From NCBI RefSeq assembly GCF_006439015.1, contig NZ_RCZG01000003.1, positions 187,278 to 251,277 on the forward strand: DNA of 64,000 nucleotides, read 5' to 3'. Every line of letters begins with the position of its first letter. Positions within the stretch are counted from its first letter, which is position 1. The notes below the pieces were generated by a model. The model did no database searches. It was not told where the DNA came from and saw only the letters and a list, made by a program, of their open reading frames with translations. This document shows positions 1 to 8,887 of this stretch, piece by piece. The position numbers and the translations under genes were made by a program. This DNA comes from Mycolicibacterium hodleri (GTDB taxonomy: Bacteria; Actinomycetota; Actinomycetes; Mycobacteriales; Mycobacteriaceae).

Positions 1-2
1 AC

Positions 3-287
3 CGCGGCATCCCCAGGTCCTACCGTCACATGCACGGCTTCGGGTCGCACAGCGCGTACAAGGAGCCCTCCCCCGCGGGAGGTTTCCGCGTCCCGTTCGC
101 TCAGCTCCGCAGCCGGCCGATCGATCCGTTCGTCCCGTGCTGTGCCGTGCCCTGCCGTTCGATGAAGGCCTTGCTGGACGAGAGTCCCCGCCACATGTCA
201 ACCCGGTCACTGTCCATGGCTTGTTGGTTGGCGTGCAGTGCTCGACGGGCGATCACCCACCGGAGTGTCTCGGAGGGCCCGTCGTAG
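3..287 (+). pseudogene. Catalase fragment, truncated (enters from the left edge)
   Basis: The reading frame is open from the window edge. Its first 16 residues, RGIPRSYRHMHGFGSH, match the conserved catalase segment that normally continues as TF-x-x-x-N-x-x-G. After that His, near base 50, the catalase similarity stops abruptly; the remaining roughly 78 residues are Arg/Pro-rich, resemble nothing I know and partly read antisense to the acyl-CoA dehydrogenase remnant. I infer a katA/katE-type gene whose 3' half was removed by a deletion or rearrangement. The 5' part, including the catalytic His, would lie outside the window and cannot be judged. Confidence 0.6.
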
Positions 288-456
288 ATGCGGAACGGAC
301 GGACCTCGCGGTAGAGCCGCGACAGGGCGATGTCACCGGAACGCCCATCGATCCACAGACCTGCAGCGACCGGTCGACGACGCGGTTCACGGCTTCGGCG
401 ACTAACAACTTGGTGGTCGAGGCGATTTGTGCCGAGGGCGTCTCCGTATCGATCAC
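101..456 (-). pseudogene. Acyl-CoA dehydrogenase C-terminal remnant, frameshifted
   Basis: Two overlapping minus-strand frames together spell the C-terminal helical bundle of an acyl-CoA dehydrogenase. One frame gives PSAQIASTTKLLVAEAVNR and then VCGSMGV. After a single missing base near 342 the other frame continues SGDIALSRLYREVRPFRIYDG and ETLRWVIARRALH. The second stretch contains the R-x-x-R-x-x-x-I-Y-x-G-x-S-E motif typical of the family. The N-terminal and FAD-binding domains are absent: a TAG lies just upstream in the first frame. This is a decayed 3' fragment, not a functional gene. It lies in the same orientation as the CoA-transferase and AtuA genes, so it may once have ended that operon. 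Confidence 0.7.
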
Positions 457-505
457 CGAGCATGCCTACACGGGCGACCGTTCCTCGTCTCAAGACCTGC
501 GGCGT

Positions 506-2008
506 TCATCGGGCCTCCCACTCGGGGCGACATGACCCACGCGGGAGCAGCACGTGCCGGTAGTCGCCGGGAGTGGCGCTCATTCGAACCTGATCGGTGA
601 CGCCTTGGTAGAGACCGAGAGGTGTTTGTGCAGTGAAGGTCTCGGGGTCGAGATAGGCATGGTCGGAGTCGACACCCGCCGTGGCGTACGCGTATTCGCG
701 GTCGAAGACGCCCAAACTCAGGATCCACAAGGCCACCCGTGTCAGGGAGACGTGGACGCGATAACTGCCGCCGTCGACCGCGCGTCGGCGCAGAGCGGAG
801 ATGATTCCCATCGTCGTCAACCAGGACACGATGTAGTCGTTGACGACGAGGATGGGCGGGAGTTGAGGAGGCCCGTCACCGCCCTCCAGGGTCATCATCC
901 CCACCAGGCTGCCAGCGGTCTGATCGAAGCCGACCCGCCTCGCCCACGGCCCGCGCAGACCGTTCAAGGAGTTCGTGGCGTAAATGATTCCCGGTCGAAG
1001 TTCAGCGGCTTCTTCGGGCGAGAGTCCGTAGTGCTCGAGCATGCCGGGTCGCCGATTGGCGAAGAACACGTCCGCATCGGCCAGCAGCGAGCGGAGCTTC
1101 TCGTGATCCTCGGCTGAACGGATATCGAGAAAGGCTGAACGCATTCCCACGTTCGCGGTGGCATAGGTGCTGTCGTGCTCAAGCTCGTCGGGACGCCAGA
1201 GGTTCAAGACGTCGGCACCGTGTAGCGCCAAGGCACGCCCGGTGCCCGCGCCGGCGATGACGTGGCCCATGCCCAGAGCGCGGACGCCGTCGAGCGGGCT
1301 GGCGGGCCGAGGGTGAAGAGGTTCGGCTGCAGCGGGGCCAATCGGAGTCACCTCGACGAGAGGTGCATCGGCCAAGAAGTGACGGTATTGGTCGAGTGCC
1401 ATGAACTCGTGAGCAGTCCGCACCAGCGGCATGACGACACCCGCGTCTGCACCGGCTTCTTCGAGTTCGCTTCCACGCCAGAGAGATATCGCGTCGGACA
1501 CCGAGGCCGCGTCGTCGGGCGTCCCCAACAGCTTCTGCGCGGCAATCTTGATTCTCGGGTAGGGGTTGAGAGGCATCACCCACCGACCGTCGGCGGTGCG
1601 GTGGAACGTGAACCCGAGCGCTTGCGATGGGTTCGACGACGTGCGTGGTGCGTGACCGTTGATCAATTCCCACTTGCGGTCGTAGAACGGACAGAGGCGG
1701 TGTGGGGCGGTACGCAGATCGACGTCGATGGCCTGGCCGGACCCGGTGCGGTCACGCCACAACGCCGCCACGGCAGCCGATTTCGCTGCCAGACCGATGG
1801 CGGCTGCGGCCCCCAGTCGAAGCGTGCTCGGGACGATGGGATCCACACCTCGAAAGGACACGGTGCCGCCGATGTCATCGGTGGAGATCCCGACGCCGGA
1901 AAGGACAGCGCCGAATTCGGTATGGACGTCGTAGCCGACCTCGGCCTCGATCGGAGCGTCGAGACTGCGACTGATGGCTTCGGTGAGTGTCGGGACCACC
2001 TCATTCAC
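506..2008 (-). CDS. CaiB/BaiF-family (family III) CoA-transferase
   Basis: This 500-residue protein resembles family III CoA-transferases, which move CoA between carboxylic acids. The N-terminal half has SLDAPIEAEVGYDVHTEFGA-like family sequence. The second half has LADADVFFANRRPGMLEHYG and then a GFDQTAG motif, where the Asp aligns with the CoA-binding catalytic Asp of AMACR/CaiB (family knowledge). The end, TDQVRMSATPG, also fits the family. The GTG start (2006-2008) overlaps the stop of the upstream AtuA-family gene by 8 bases, so the two are translationally coupled. The pairing suggests activation or CoA recycling for a branched or terpenoid acid; the substrate is not deducible. Confidence 0.8.
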   Translation of the reverse strand: MNEVVPTLTEAISRSLDAPIEAEVGYDVHTEFGAVLSGVGISTDDIGGTVSFRGVDPIVPSTLRLGAAAAIGLAAKSAAVAALWRDRTGSGQAIDVDLRTAPHRLCPFYDRKWELINGHAPRTSSNPSQALGFTFHRTADGRWVMPLNPYPRIKIAAQKLLGTPDDAASVSDAISLWRGSELEEAGADAGVVMPLVRTAHEFMALDQYRHFLADAPLVEVTPIGPAAAEPLHPRPASPLDGVRALGMGHVIAGAGTGRALALHGADVLNLWRPDELEHDSTYATANVGMRSAFLDIRSAEDHEKLRSLLADADVFFANRRPGMLEHYGLSPEEAAELRPGIIYATNSLNGLRGPWARRVGFDQTAGSLVGMMTLEGGDGPPQLPPILVVNDYIVSWLTTMGIISALRRRAVDGGSYRVHVSLTRVALWILSLGVFDREYAYATAGVDSDHAYLDPETFTAQTPLGLYQGVTDQVRMSATPGDYRHVLLPRGSCRPEWEAR

Positions 2009-3782
2009 CGCGGTCGGCTCCGGATAGCAATTCGGCGGGGATATCGAGATGGCGGGAACGGATGTACTCGCCGACGGCTTTGCCGACTTGATCGACCCGG
2101 GTGTTGCTGGATCCCCCGCGCCCGAGCAGACCGCGGATGACGAAGTGCACGGCGTGCAGGCTGGGCAATTCGTGGCGCACGATGTCCAGGTCGGCGTACT
2201 CGGGGACGAGTTGACGAAATCCGCTGCTGGACAGCGCTTGACGGAGCCACGGCCACGCTTCGGGGTTGCTGACCCAGATGCCGACGTTGCAGTTGCCTCC
2301 CTTGTCGCCGCTTCGGGCGAACGCGACGTCGCCGAGCGGTCGCGAGACTTCGGTTCCGGACGGCGTCAATGGCGCCGGCTCGGGATCTCGGGGCTGACGG
2401 AGCAATTGGGTGCGCGGCGGCGTTTCGACGTCGATTGTTCGCCCGTCGTCGAGGACCACGCGGTGATCGACGAGTTCGACGGGCAGCAATGCGGGCCAGT
2501 ATTCGATTCGGACATGCGGCTCCACGACGCGCTTGGCACCGCCGTCGTGGTAGAAGCCCGGATAACTCGACAGGTACAGTCCGTAAATTCCGTCGGCGAA
2601 CCGTTCTGCGGCCAGCTGGTGGCGTTCCGAAGCCAACGCCATGATCCGCACCGGGACGGTCGCTTCCCATTGTGTGGCGGGATCATTCGGTAGAGATCCG
2701 ATGCGCGTTACCTGTACTTGAACGTCGTCGTCGACCATGGCGGCCACCTGCTTGCCAAGCAGTTCGACCTTCGCCTCAACGTCGGGAGCCGTCACGTACA
2801 CCGTTTGCACGGTTTGGAATCCGATGACGGCGAAGATGGCGATTTTGGCCGTGGGTGGCGGCGGGGCTCCGCGGACACCGGTGATTGCCACTCTGTCGTG
2901 ACCCGCCGGGCGTAGAACAGCCGAGTCGACGTGGACGGTCACGTCGGGGTTGAAGTAGAGCGGGCCCTGAATCTCGTAGACGAGTTGCGCGGTAACGGTA
3001 TCGACGGTGACCGTTCCGCCGTCACGCCCGTGCTTGGTGATGACGCAACTGCCGTCGGCAGCGACCTCGGCGATCGGAAATCCTGGCCGCTCGATCCCGG
3101 GCACGGACATGAAACCCGAGAAGTTGCCTCCGACGGCCTGCGGCCCGCACTCGATCACATGCCCAGCGACCACCGCGCCGGCAAGCGCATCCCAATCGTC
3201 ATGTCCCCAGTCGTGCCACCACGCGGCGGGTCCCACGATCAACGAGGCGTCGGTGACCCGACCGCACACCACGATGTCGGCGCCTTCTCGCAAAGCGGAT
3301 GCGATCCCCCAACCGCCCAAATATGCGTTGGCCGCGATCGGCTTCTGCTCCCAGTCCCGCAGCGAGGCATCGGTATCGAGGTGCTCGAGTCGATGTCCAG
3401 CGGATTGGATGTCGTCGAGGCGGTTCAGCAGGTTGTCCCCTTCGACGTAGGCGACGTTGAGAGCGAACCCTTCAGCCGCAGCGATCTCGCGTAGTGCTCG
3501 GGCGAGTCCTGCCGGGTTGAAGCCTCCGGCATTGGTCACGACCCGAATTCCGCGTCGCACGATTTCGGCGAGATGTGGTCGAATCTGGTCGACGAACCGC
3601 TCCACGTAGCCTCGCGAAGGATCGTCCTGGAAGCGTCCCGCCAACGGCGCCAGCGTGATCTCGGCCAGATAGTCGCCGGCTAAGACGTCGATGGGATCTC
3701 CGGCGAGCACTTCGGCGATCGCCGACCATCGGTCTCCCAGGTAGCCCGAGAAGTTCCCGACCCGAATCGGGCGCTCAGCCAT
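2001..3782 (-). CDS. AtuA-family acyclic terpene utilisation protein (DUF1446)
   Basis: The protein is 593 residues from ATG 3780-3782 (MAERPIRVGNFSGYLGDR). An open frame runs further upstream to 4082, but that extension crosses the regulator promoter and looks non-coding. The N-terminal DUF1446 part has ADIVVCGRVTDASLIVGPAAWW and a PAGLARALREIA segment. The C-terminal domain has GDVAFARSGDKGGNCNVGI, as in Pseudomonas AtuA. AtuA is genetically required for citronellol/geraniol breakdown, but its biochemical step is not settled. It is co-transcribed with the CoA-transferase and diverges from the IclR gene, whose palindrome lies about 95 bases upstream. Confidence 0.8.
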   Translation of the reverse strand: MAERPIRVGNFSGYLGDRWSAIAEVLAGDPIDVLAGDYLAEITLAPLAGRFQDDPSRGYVERFVDQIRPHLAEIVRRGIRVVTNAGGFNPAGLARALREIAAAEGFALNVAYVEGDNLLNRLDDIQSAGHRLEHLDTDASLRDWEQKPIAANAYLGGWGIASALREGADIVVCGRVTDASLIVGPAAWWHDWGHDDWDALAGAVVAGHVIECGPQAVGGNFSGFMSVPGIERPGFPIAEVAADGSCVITKHGRDGGTVTVDTVTAQLVYEIQGPLYFNPDVTVHVDSAVLRPAGHDRVAITGVRGAPPPPTAKIAIFAVIGFQTVQTVYVTAPDVEAKVELLGKQVAAMVDDDVQVQVTRIGSLPNDPATQWEATVPVRIMALASERHQLAAERFADGIYGLYLSSYPGFYHDGGAKRVVEPHVRIEYWPALLPVELVDHRVVLDDGRTIDVETPPRTQLLRQPRDPEPAPLTPSGTEVSRPLGDVAFARSGDKGGNCNVGIWVSNPEAWPWLRQALSSSGFRQLVPEYADLDIVRHELPSLHAVHFVIRGLLGRGGSSNTRVDQVGKAVGEYIRSRHLDIPAELLSGADRGE

Positions 3783-3876
3783 GGTCGGGCTTCGTGGGCT
3801 CACTAGCCGTCTGTGTGAGTTGCGACCACGCTGGGCTTCCCATAGCCGAGACCATAGAAGTGGGCTTGTTGCAGCG

Positions 3877-3896
3877 CAATAGTGGCATAATGCCAC
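3877..3896. promoter_or_regulatory. Probable IclR operator, site A
   Basis: The site CAATAGTGGCATAATGCCAC contains a perfect 7-bp inverted repeat, GTGGCAT-A-ATGCCAC (3882-3896), ending one base before the GTG start of iclR. Seventeen of 19 aligned bases recur, in opposite orientation, before the ThDP enzyme gene at 4821-4839. Position and sharing suggest autoregulation plus control of the divergent operons. Confidence 0.65.
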
Positions 3897-3897
3897 C

Positions 3898-4797
3898 GTG
3901 GCCCGACCATCTCCGCAGACTGAGCGGCTCGTCGACGTCTTGGAGGTGCTGGCGGATACGGGTACGGCCGGCCGGAGCCTGGCCGAGCTGTCCCGCCATT
4001 TAGGCGTCGACAAGGCAACCTGCCTGCCCATGTTGCAGGAGTTGACCAGGGTGGGATGGCTGTTTCGGCACCCGAGACGCAAGACGTTTCATCTGGGACC
4101 CCGGCTCGTGGCAATCGGAAAGGCCGCCGAAACCGCGATCGACACCGTCGACCTCGCCCGCGAGGCGCTCCATGACCTCGCCGAGACCTCTGGCGCCCCG
4201 TGCCTGGTCATTGCCCACTCCGGTGAGGAGTTGACAGTCGCTGCGGTGATCACGCCCAAGGGCCAGGCGCAACGGCGCGCGCTCGGACTGCGTGCGGGGG
4301 ATCGAATCGCGCTGCGGCCACCGCTGGGGGCGGTGTTGGTCGCGTGGTCGCCGCCTGACGTGGAGCGGTGGCTGGATCGGCGGTTCCGCGACCCGTCGGA
4401 TGACGCGCAACGCGCCCGCTACGCCGAGACGCTGGACCTCGTCCGTGAACGTGGTTACGCGGTGGAGGAGTTTCCATCGGCGCCGTTGTCACTTGGCGAG
4501 TTGCTGGAAGCGCTGGTCGGCTCGGAGTACGGGTCGCGTCGCGCCAGTCATTTGGTTGAGGACCAGATCTCGCGCCTACGCGACGACGTGTTGATCGGGC
4601 CGCTGTCGCGTGAGGAATACTGGCCGATCTCCATCAACGCCCCGGTGTTCGACCGCGATGGCAGGGCGACCCTCGCCATGTGCGTCGTCGACCTGACGGG
4701 ACCGCTATCGACGTCTCGGGTGGCGGAACTGGGTGACGCGGTCGCTCGACTTGCACGGTCCGTGACGCTTGACGCGCACGGGCAGTCCGTGGATTAA
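3898..4797 (+). CDS. IclR-family transcriptional regulator
   Basis: This 299-residue protein has an N-terminal winged helix-turn-helix (about residues 8-65, with AELSRHLGVDKATCLPMLQEL) and a C-terminal effector domain (about 90-290). IclR proteins are usually 250-280 residues and sense aromatic or small organic acids. The GTG start lies directly after the palindromic site, so the transcript may be leaderless or have a very short leader. It sits between the AtuA/CoA-transferase operon and the ThDP operon and is the obvious regulator of both. The ligand is unknown. Confidence 0.88.
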   Translation: MARPSPQTERLVDVLEVLADTGTAGRSLAELSRHLGVDKATCLPMLQELTRVGWLFRHPRRKTFHLGPRLVAIGKAAETAIDTVDLAREALHDLAETSGAPCLVIAHSGEELTVAAVITPKGQAQRRALGLRAGDRIALRPPLGAVLVAWSPPDVERWLDRRFRDPSDDAQRARYAETLDLVRERGYAVEEFPSAPLSLGELLEALVGSEYGSRRASHLVEDQISRLRDDVLIGPLSREEYWPISINAPVFDRDGRATLAMCVVDLTGPLSTSRVAELGDAVARLARSVTLDAHGQSVD

Positions 4798-4820
4798 CTT
4801 CCCCTTCCAGGCCTCAGTAG

Positions 4821-4839
4821 TTGCACTATGCCACTATTG
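4821..4839. promoter_or_regulatory. Probable IclR operator, site B
   Basis: On the minus strand this reads CAATAGTGGCATAGTGCAA, differing from site A at two of 19 positions, with a slightly imperfect palindrome. It lies 24 bases after the iclR stop and about 77 bases before the ATG chosen for the ThDP enzyme, suggesting that the operon has its own IclR-controlled promoter. Confidence 0.6.
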
Positions 4840-4915
4840 TCATGCGCCATTCCCACCTTCTAGAGTGCTGGGGGTCACACTAACGCCTTCAGCGGCTTCA
4901 TCCCCTAGGACATCG

Positions 4916-6622
4916 ATGGCACTCACCGGCGGACAACTTCTAGCCCTGGCCTTGGCCGAGGCGCGCACGACGGAAGTCTTCACGCTGCATGGCGGCCACC
5001 TCGACTCCTTCCTGTCGGCATGCGCCGAGCGCGGCATCCGACTCACCGACACCCGACACGAAGGCACTGCGGGTTTCGCCGCCGACGCCTACGCCCGAAT
5101 GACCGGTCGCCCCGGCATCTGTGTCGTCACCTCGGGACCGGGCTTCACCAACGTCTACAGCGCGATCGTCAACGCCTACCTCGATGCCATCCCGGTGCTG
5201 TTCATCATCGGAGCACCGCCCCTGCGCGAACAGGAAACCAACCCACTGCAAGGCGGATTCGACCAAATCGGCGCCGCAGCACCCGTGACGAAATGGGCGC
5301 ACCGGGTGACGAGCCCCGAACGCATACCCGAACTCGTCGCCCTAGCACTGCGGCACGCCCTTTCGGGTAAGCCAGGACCGGTCCTATTGGAAATCCCGAT
5401 CGACGTGATGGTCCGACCGACCGACGCGACCGTGCGAATCCCTGAATTTCCCAACGACATTCCCCGCCCCGCCGCCTCGGCCTCCAGCATCGGCGCCGCG
5501 ATGGACCTGCTGGCATCCGCCGAACGGCCCATCATCGTGACCGGCGGCGGCGCCATGCTGTCCCGGTGCTCTGCTGAACTCCGGCGGTTCGCCGAGCTCG
5601 CCGGCGTTCCGGTGTTCACTCCGAACAAGGGCGATGGTCTCCTGCCTGCGAGTCATCGTCTCTGGGCGGGGGGCGCCGGACCCCTGGCCAGCCTGCCGGT
5701 CAGTGCGCAACCCCCCGATGTCGTTTTCCTGCTCGGCTGCCGGGCCGGCATGTTCACCGGCGGACGTAACGGTGTGCTTTCGAAGGCCAGCATCATCCAG
5801 GTCGACGTCGACTACGGCGAAATGGGTCGCCTCGACGACGTCGCCGTGCCGGTCGTCGCCGACTGTCGGGCCGCGCTGCAGGCGCTCATCGGCGCGGTGG
5901 AAGGCCGCACGCTCCCGAACTTCTCCGACTGGGCCGAACGAGTGGTGGCGGGGCGACGGTCACACCAGAAGTTGTTCTCCGACAACGCCACCGCATCGGG
6001 ACGACTGCATCCGTACTTCGCGGCCCGCGAGATCATGGCGGCCTTGCCGCCGCGCACCATCGCCGTCCTAGACGGGGGTGAAGCACCCGCGTGGGCAGGT
6101 TTCTTCCTCAACGCCGAGGAACCCAACAGCGTGTTGCGGCTTGGCTACCTGGGTTGCCTTGGTGTGGGTCAGGGGTTTTCGATCGGCGCCGCCCGCGCTG
6201 AACCCGACCGCCCGGTGCTCCTTCTCACCGGTGACGGGTCGGCGGCGTTTCATCTCGCCGAATTCGACACCATGGTGCGTCACGGACTGCCCATCGTCAC
6301 GGTGGTGTTCAACAACGCCGTCTGGGGAATGTCCATACACGGGCAGCAAGCCGTCTACGGCGCGGACACCAGCATCGTGAGCACCCTGCAGGACAGTAGC
6401 TACGAACAGGTGTGCGCAGCCTTCGGTGGTTACGCGGACCGCGTCGAGAAACTCGACGACATCGCCCCCGCCATCGAACGCGCCTTCACTGCAGCCAAGC
6501 CGGTGTGCATCAATGTCGCCGTCGACCCGAACATCGTGCATCCCCTGACGACATCGATGCTCGGCGACCTCACCGCCACCGACGAGATCGTCGTGCCCTA
6601 CTACGAGAACATCCCCCTGTGA
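4916..6622 (+). CDS. Thiamine diphosphate-dependent enzyme (acetolactate synthase / benzoylformate decarboxylase superfamily)
   Basis: The protein has 568 residues, the usual size for the family. The N-terminal PYR domain has the catalytic Glu motif (TDTRHEGTAGFAADAYAR) and GICVVTSGPGFTNVYSAIVN. A middle domain follows. The C-terminal PP domain has the ThDP/Mg motif GDGSAAFHLAEFD ending in NN. These enzymes make or break C-C bonds next to a carbonyl. I chose ATG 4916 because homologous sequence begins there; an in-frame GTG at 4865 is possible. Site B lies just upstream. With downstream oxidoreductases and hydrolases, a dione-hydrolase, 2-oxoacid decarboxylase or lyase role is plausible; true acetolactate synthase is less likely in this context. 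Confidence 0.82.
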   Translation: MALTGGQLLALALAEARTTEVFTLHGGHLDSFLSACAERGIRLTDTRHEGTAGFAADAYARMTGRPGICVVTSGPGFTNVYSAIVNAYLDAIPVLFIIGAPPLREQETNPLQGGFDQIGAAAPVTKWAHRVTSPERIPELVALALRHALSGKPGPVLLEIPIDVMVRPTDATVRIPEFPNDIPRPAASASSIGAAMDLLASAERPIIVTGGGAMLSRCSAELRRFAELAGVPVFTPNKGDGLLPASHRLWAGGAGPLASLPVSAQPPDVVFLLGCRAGMFTGGRNGVLSKASIIQVDVDYGEMGRLDDVAVPVVADCRAALQALIGAVEGRTLPNFSDWAERVVAGRRSHQKLFSDNATASGRLHPYFAAREIMAALPPRTIAVLDGGEAPAWAGFFLNAEEPNSVLRLGYLGCLGVGQGFSIGAARAEPDRPVLLLTGDGSAAFHLAEFDTMVRHGLPIVTVVFNNAVWGMSIHGQQAVYGADTSIVSTLQDSSYEQVCAAFGGYADRVEKLDDIAPAIERAFTAAKPVCINVAVDPNIVHPLTTSMLGDLTATDEIVVPYYENIPL

Positions 6623-7398
6623 CCGGGTTCATCGGTGCTGTCAGCGTCGTCATCGGCGGTGCGTCGGGTATCGGCGCCGCGATCGCCGAGCGCTTCGCTA
6701 AAGAAGGTGCCACTGTCGTCGTCGCCGACATCGACGACGACGGCGCGACTGCACGGGCCACCGCCATGGGTGCGCCCGCCTGGGCCCATGCCGTGCAAGT
6801 CACCGCCGAGAGCTCCGTCGGCCGACTGTTCGACGAGGTCGCGGCCAAGGAGGGACGACTCGACTGCGTCATCAACTGTGCCGGGGTCAACTCCGTGGCG
6901 GCGATCACCGACATGGACGCGGCGGACTGGCAGCGCGTGGTCGACGTTTCGCTGACCGGCGCCTTCCTCGTCGTCAAACAGGCGGCGCTGCACATGACCG
7001 GCACCGGATCGATCATCACCATCGGCTCGCTCAACGCCCGTCAGCCCGCGGCGGGTATGAGCGCCTACTGCGCCGCCAAGGCCGGGGTGAGCATGCTCAC
7101 CGAGGTCGCCGCCCTGGAACTGGGACCGCGGGGAATACGCGTCAACGCCATCTCGCCCGGCCTTGTCGATACACCGCTGGTCGGCCCTCTGTTCGCCATC
7201 CCGGGCATGCAAGCGGAATTCCTGGACAACACCCCGCTCGGGCGCATCGGCACCCCGGACGACATCGCCGACGCCGCCCTGTTCCTGTCCGCCTCCCAGT
7301 CCTGGATCACGGGCGAGACGTTGAACGTCAACGGGGGCGCCCACACCCGCCGCTACCCCGACGTCCTCACCTCGCTCCAACGGAGCGCCGCGCGATGA
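6619..7398 (+). CDS. Short-chain dehydrogenase/reductase
   Basis: This is a classical SDR of 259 residues. It has a cofactor loop GGASGIGAAIAERF near residue 13, an acidic residue after beta-2 (VVVADIDDD) favouring NAD(H), NCAG, the catalytic Ser in ITIGSLNA, and Y-C-A-A-K. The C-terminal GETLNVNGGA is typical of 3-oxoacyl reductase-like SDRs. The GTG start overlaps the ThDP gene stop (GTGA), and its own stop overlaps the next start (ATGA), so it is translated within the operon. It probably oxidises or reduces a hydroxy/oxo intermediate of the pathway. Confidence 0.88.
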   Translation: MTGFIGAVSVVIGGASGIGAAIAERFAKEGATVVVADIDDDGATARATAMGAPAWAHAVQVTAESSVGRLFDEVAAKEGRLDCVINCAGVNSVAAITDMDAADWQRVVDVSLTGAFLVVKQAALHMTGTGSIITIGSLNARQPAAGMSAYCAAKAGVSMLTEVAALELGPRGIRVNAISPGLVDTPLVGPLFAIPGMQAEFLDNTPLGRIGTPDDIADAALFLSASQSWITGETLNVNGGAHTRRYPDVLTSLQRSAAR

Positions 7399-8003
7399 TG
7401 CGCGCCGCCCGCTACCACGGCCGGGGAGACGTGCGCGTCGAGAAGATCCCCGAGCCTCACGCCGGGCCCGCCCAGGGCACCGTCGCCGTGGCCCACAACG
7501 GCCTATGCGGGACCGACCTGCACGAGTACCTCCACGGCCCCCATCACATTCCAGTCACGCCACACCCGCTCACCGGAACGCAGTTGCCGATCATCCTCGG
7601 CCACGAATTCTCCGGAACCATCCGCGAAGTCGGTTCGGACGTAACCGATCTCATGCCCGGCGATCGTGTCCGCGTCGAACCGATCTACTCCTGCCGACGC
7701 TGTGCACCGTGTCTCGGCCGCTGTGTCGCGGCGGGTGGCGCGGTGGTGTCAGTCGCGCTGCACGCCCAACCCGTCCCCGTCGATCAGGGCACACTCGTGC
7801 GCGCTGAAGCCGCGTGGACGGGTTCGCTCGGTCACACCGCCACCGACTTCGAGGAGGTCATCGCCCTGATGGCTGTCGACCATTATCGAACTGACGGCTG
7901 GGTCGAGCACGTAGACCTGGACGACGTCGTCACTGCGGGTTTGGAGCCGATGGCCACGGGACGGTCCAAGAAGATCCTGGTCGACATCGGGGAGGCGGCG
8001 TGA
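7395..8003 (+). pseudogene. Zinc-type alcohol/butanediol dehydrogenase with in-frame internal deletion
   Basis: At 202 residues this is far shorter than the usual 340-360 of the MDR zinc dehydrogenases. The N-terminus is normal: GLCGTDLHEY with the catalytic zinc Cys, LGHEFSGTIREVG with the zinc His-Glu, and the start of the structural zinc lobe CRRCAPC. Directly after CLGRC the sequence jumps to AAGGAVVSVALHAQP, the end of the nucleotide-binding domain, and finishes with the expected family C-terminus. About 145 residues, including the Rossmann G-x-G-x-x-G, are missing without a frame change. It cannot bind NAD(P) as a normal MDR. Its overlaps with both neighbours (ATGA) are intact, which may explain why an in-frame deletion persisted. 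Confidence 0.7.
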
Positions 8004-8887
8004 CCGCGTTCGGCTCGCCCGCCAGCACCCGGCTCGACGTCAACGGCGTCACGCTCAACGTCATCGACGCCGGTGATCGCGATGGTCCGGCGGTGTTACT
8101 GCTTCATGGTTTCCCCGACCGCGCCCTGATGTGGCGCGCACAGATCGAGGCGCTCGTCGGTGCGGGGTACCGCGTCATCGCTCCGGATCTGCGCGGCTTC
8201 GGCGACAGCGACCGCCCTGTGGGCGTGGAGGCCTACGACCTCAGCCTCATCATCGGCGACGTGCTGGGTCTGCTCGACCTCCTGGAGGTCGGTCGAGTCC
8301 GGGTGGGCGCCCACGACTGGGGTGCGCTGGTCGGCTGGGTGTTCACTGCGCTGGCCCCCGATAGGGTCGAGCGTTTCGCCGCCTTCTCCGTCGGGCACCC
8401 GCGCGCCTTCGCCGGCGCGGGGTTCGAACAGAAGCAACTGTCCTGGTACATGCTGTGGTGGCAATTCCCCGATGTCGCTGAAACGGTTATGCCGCAGGAT
8501 GATTGGCGTTGGTACCGAGAGTGGGCCTACGAGGGCGCCAACCGCGCCGAGGACGCCGAACTGGACCGTCAACTCAACGATCTCGAACGCAAGGGAGCAC
8601 TGACGTCCGGCTTGAACTGGTATCGCGCCAACGTTCCGCCGCTGCTGTTCGCCGACGAGGACCGGCACCAAGACCTGCCCACCATCGCGTGCCCGGTGCT
8701 CGGGGTGTGGGGAGACCGGGAAATGGCGCTGACAGAACGTCAGATGACCGACTCGCCGAAGTTCATCTCCGGACCCTGGCGGTACGAGCGGCTGACCGGC
8801 GTCGGCCACTGGATCCCCGCGCACGCCCCGCACGCGACCAGCGACCTGCTCATCGACTTCTTCGCCCATACCCAAGGAGATGAATGA
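8000..8887 (+). CDS. Alpha/beta hydrolase, epoxide hydrolase-like
   Basis: The 295-residue protein has the HGFPD oxyanion motif (LLLHGFPDRALMW), the nucleophile elbow GAHDWGALVGW with Asp as nucleophile, a lid rich in Trp, and a C-terminal GVGHWIPAHAP supplying the catalytic His. An Asp nucleophile with HGFPD points to epoxide hydrolases or haloalkane dehalogenases rather than esterases. The start overlaps the previous stop (GTGA). It lies inside the ThDP operon, where it may open an epoxide or hydrolyse an activated ring product. Substrate unknown. Confidence 0.8.
   Translation: MTAFGSPASTRLDVNGVTLNVIDAGDRDGPAVLLLHGFPDRALMWRAQIEALVGAGYRVIAPDLRGFGDSDRPVGVEAYDLSLIIGDVLGLLDLLEVGRVRVGAHDWGALVGWVFTALAPDRVERFAAFSVGHPRAFAGAGFEQKQLSWYMLWWQFPDVAETVMPQDDWRWYREWAYEGANRAEDAELDRQLNDLERKGALTSGLNWYRANVPPLLFADEDRHQDLPTIACPVLGVWGDREMALTERQMTDSPKFISGPWRYERLTGVGHWIPAHAPHATSDLLIDFFAHTQGDE

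Noticed and set aside
2001..4082. Extended AtuA-family start at 4082 (693 residues)
   Set aside because: The first 100 residues have no family similarity and read through the iclR promoter and 5' coding region; MAERPIRVGNFSG at 3782 is the normal N-terminus.
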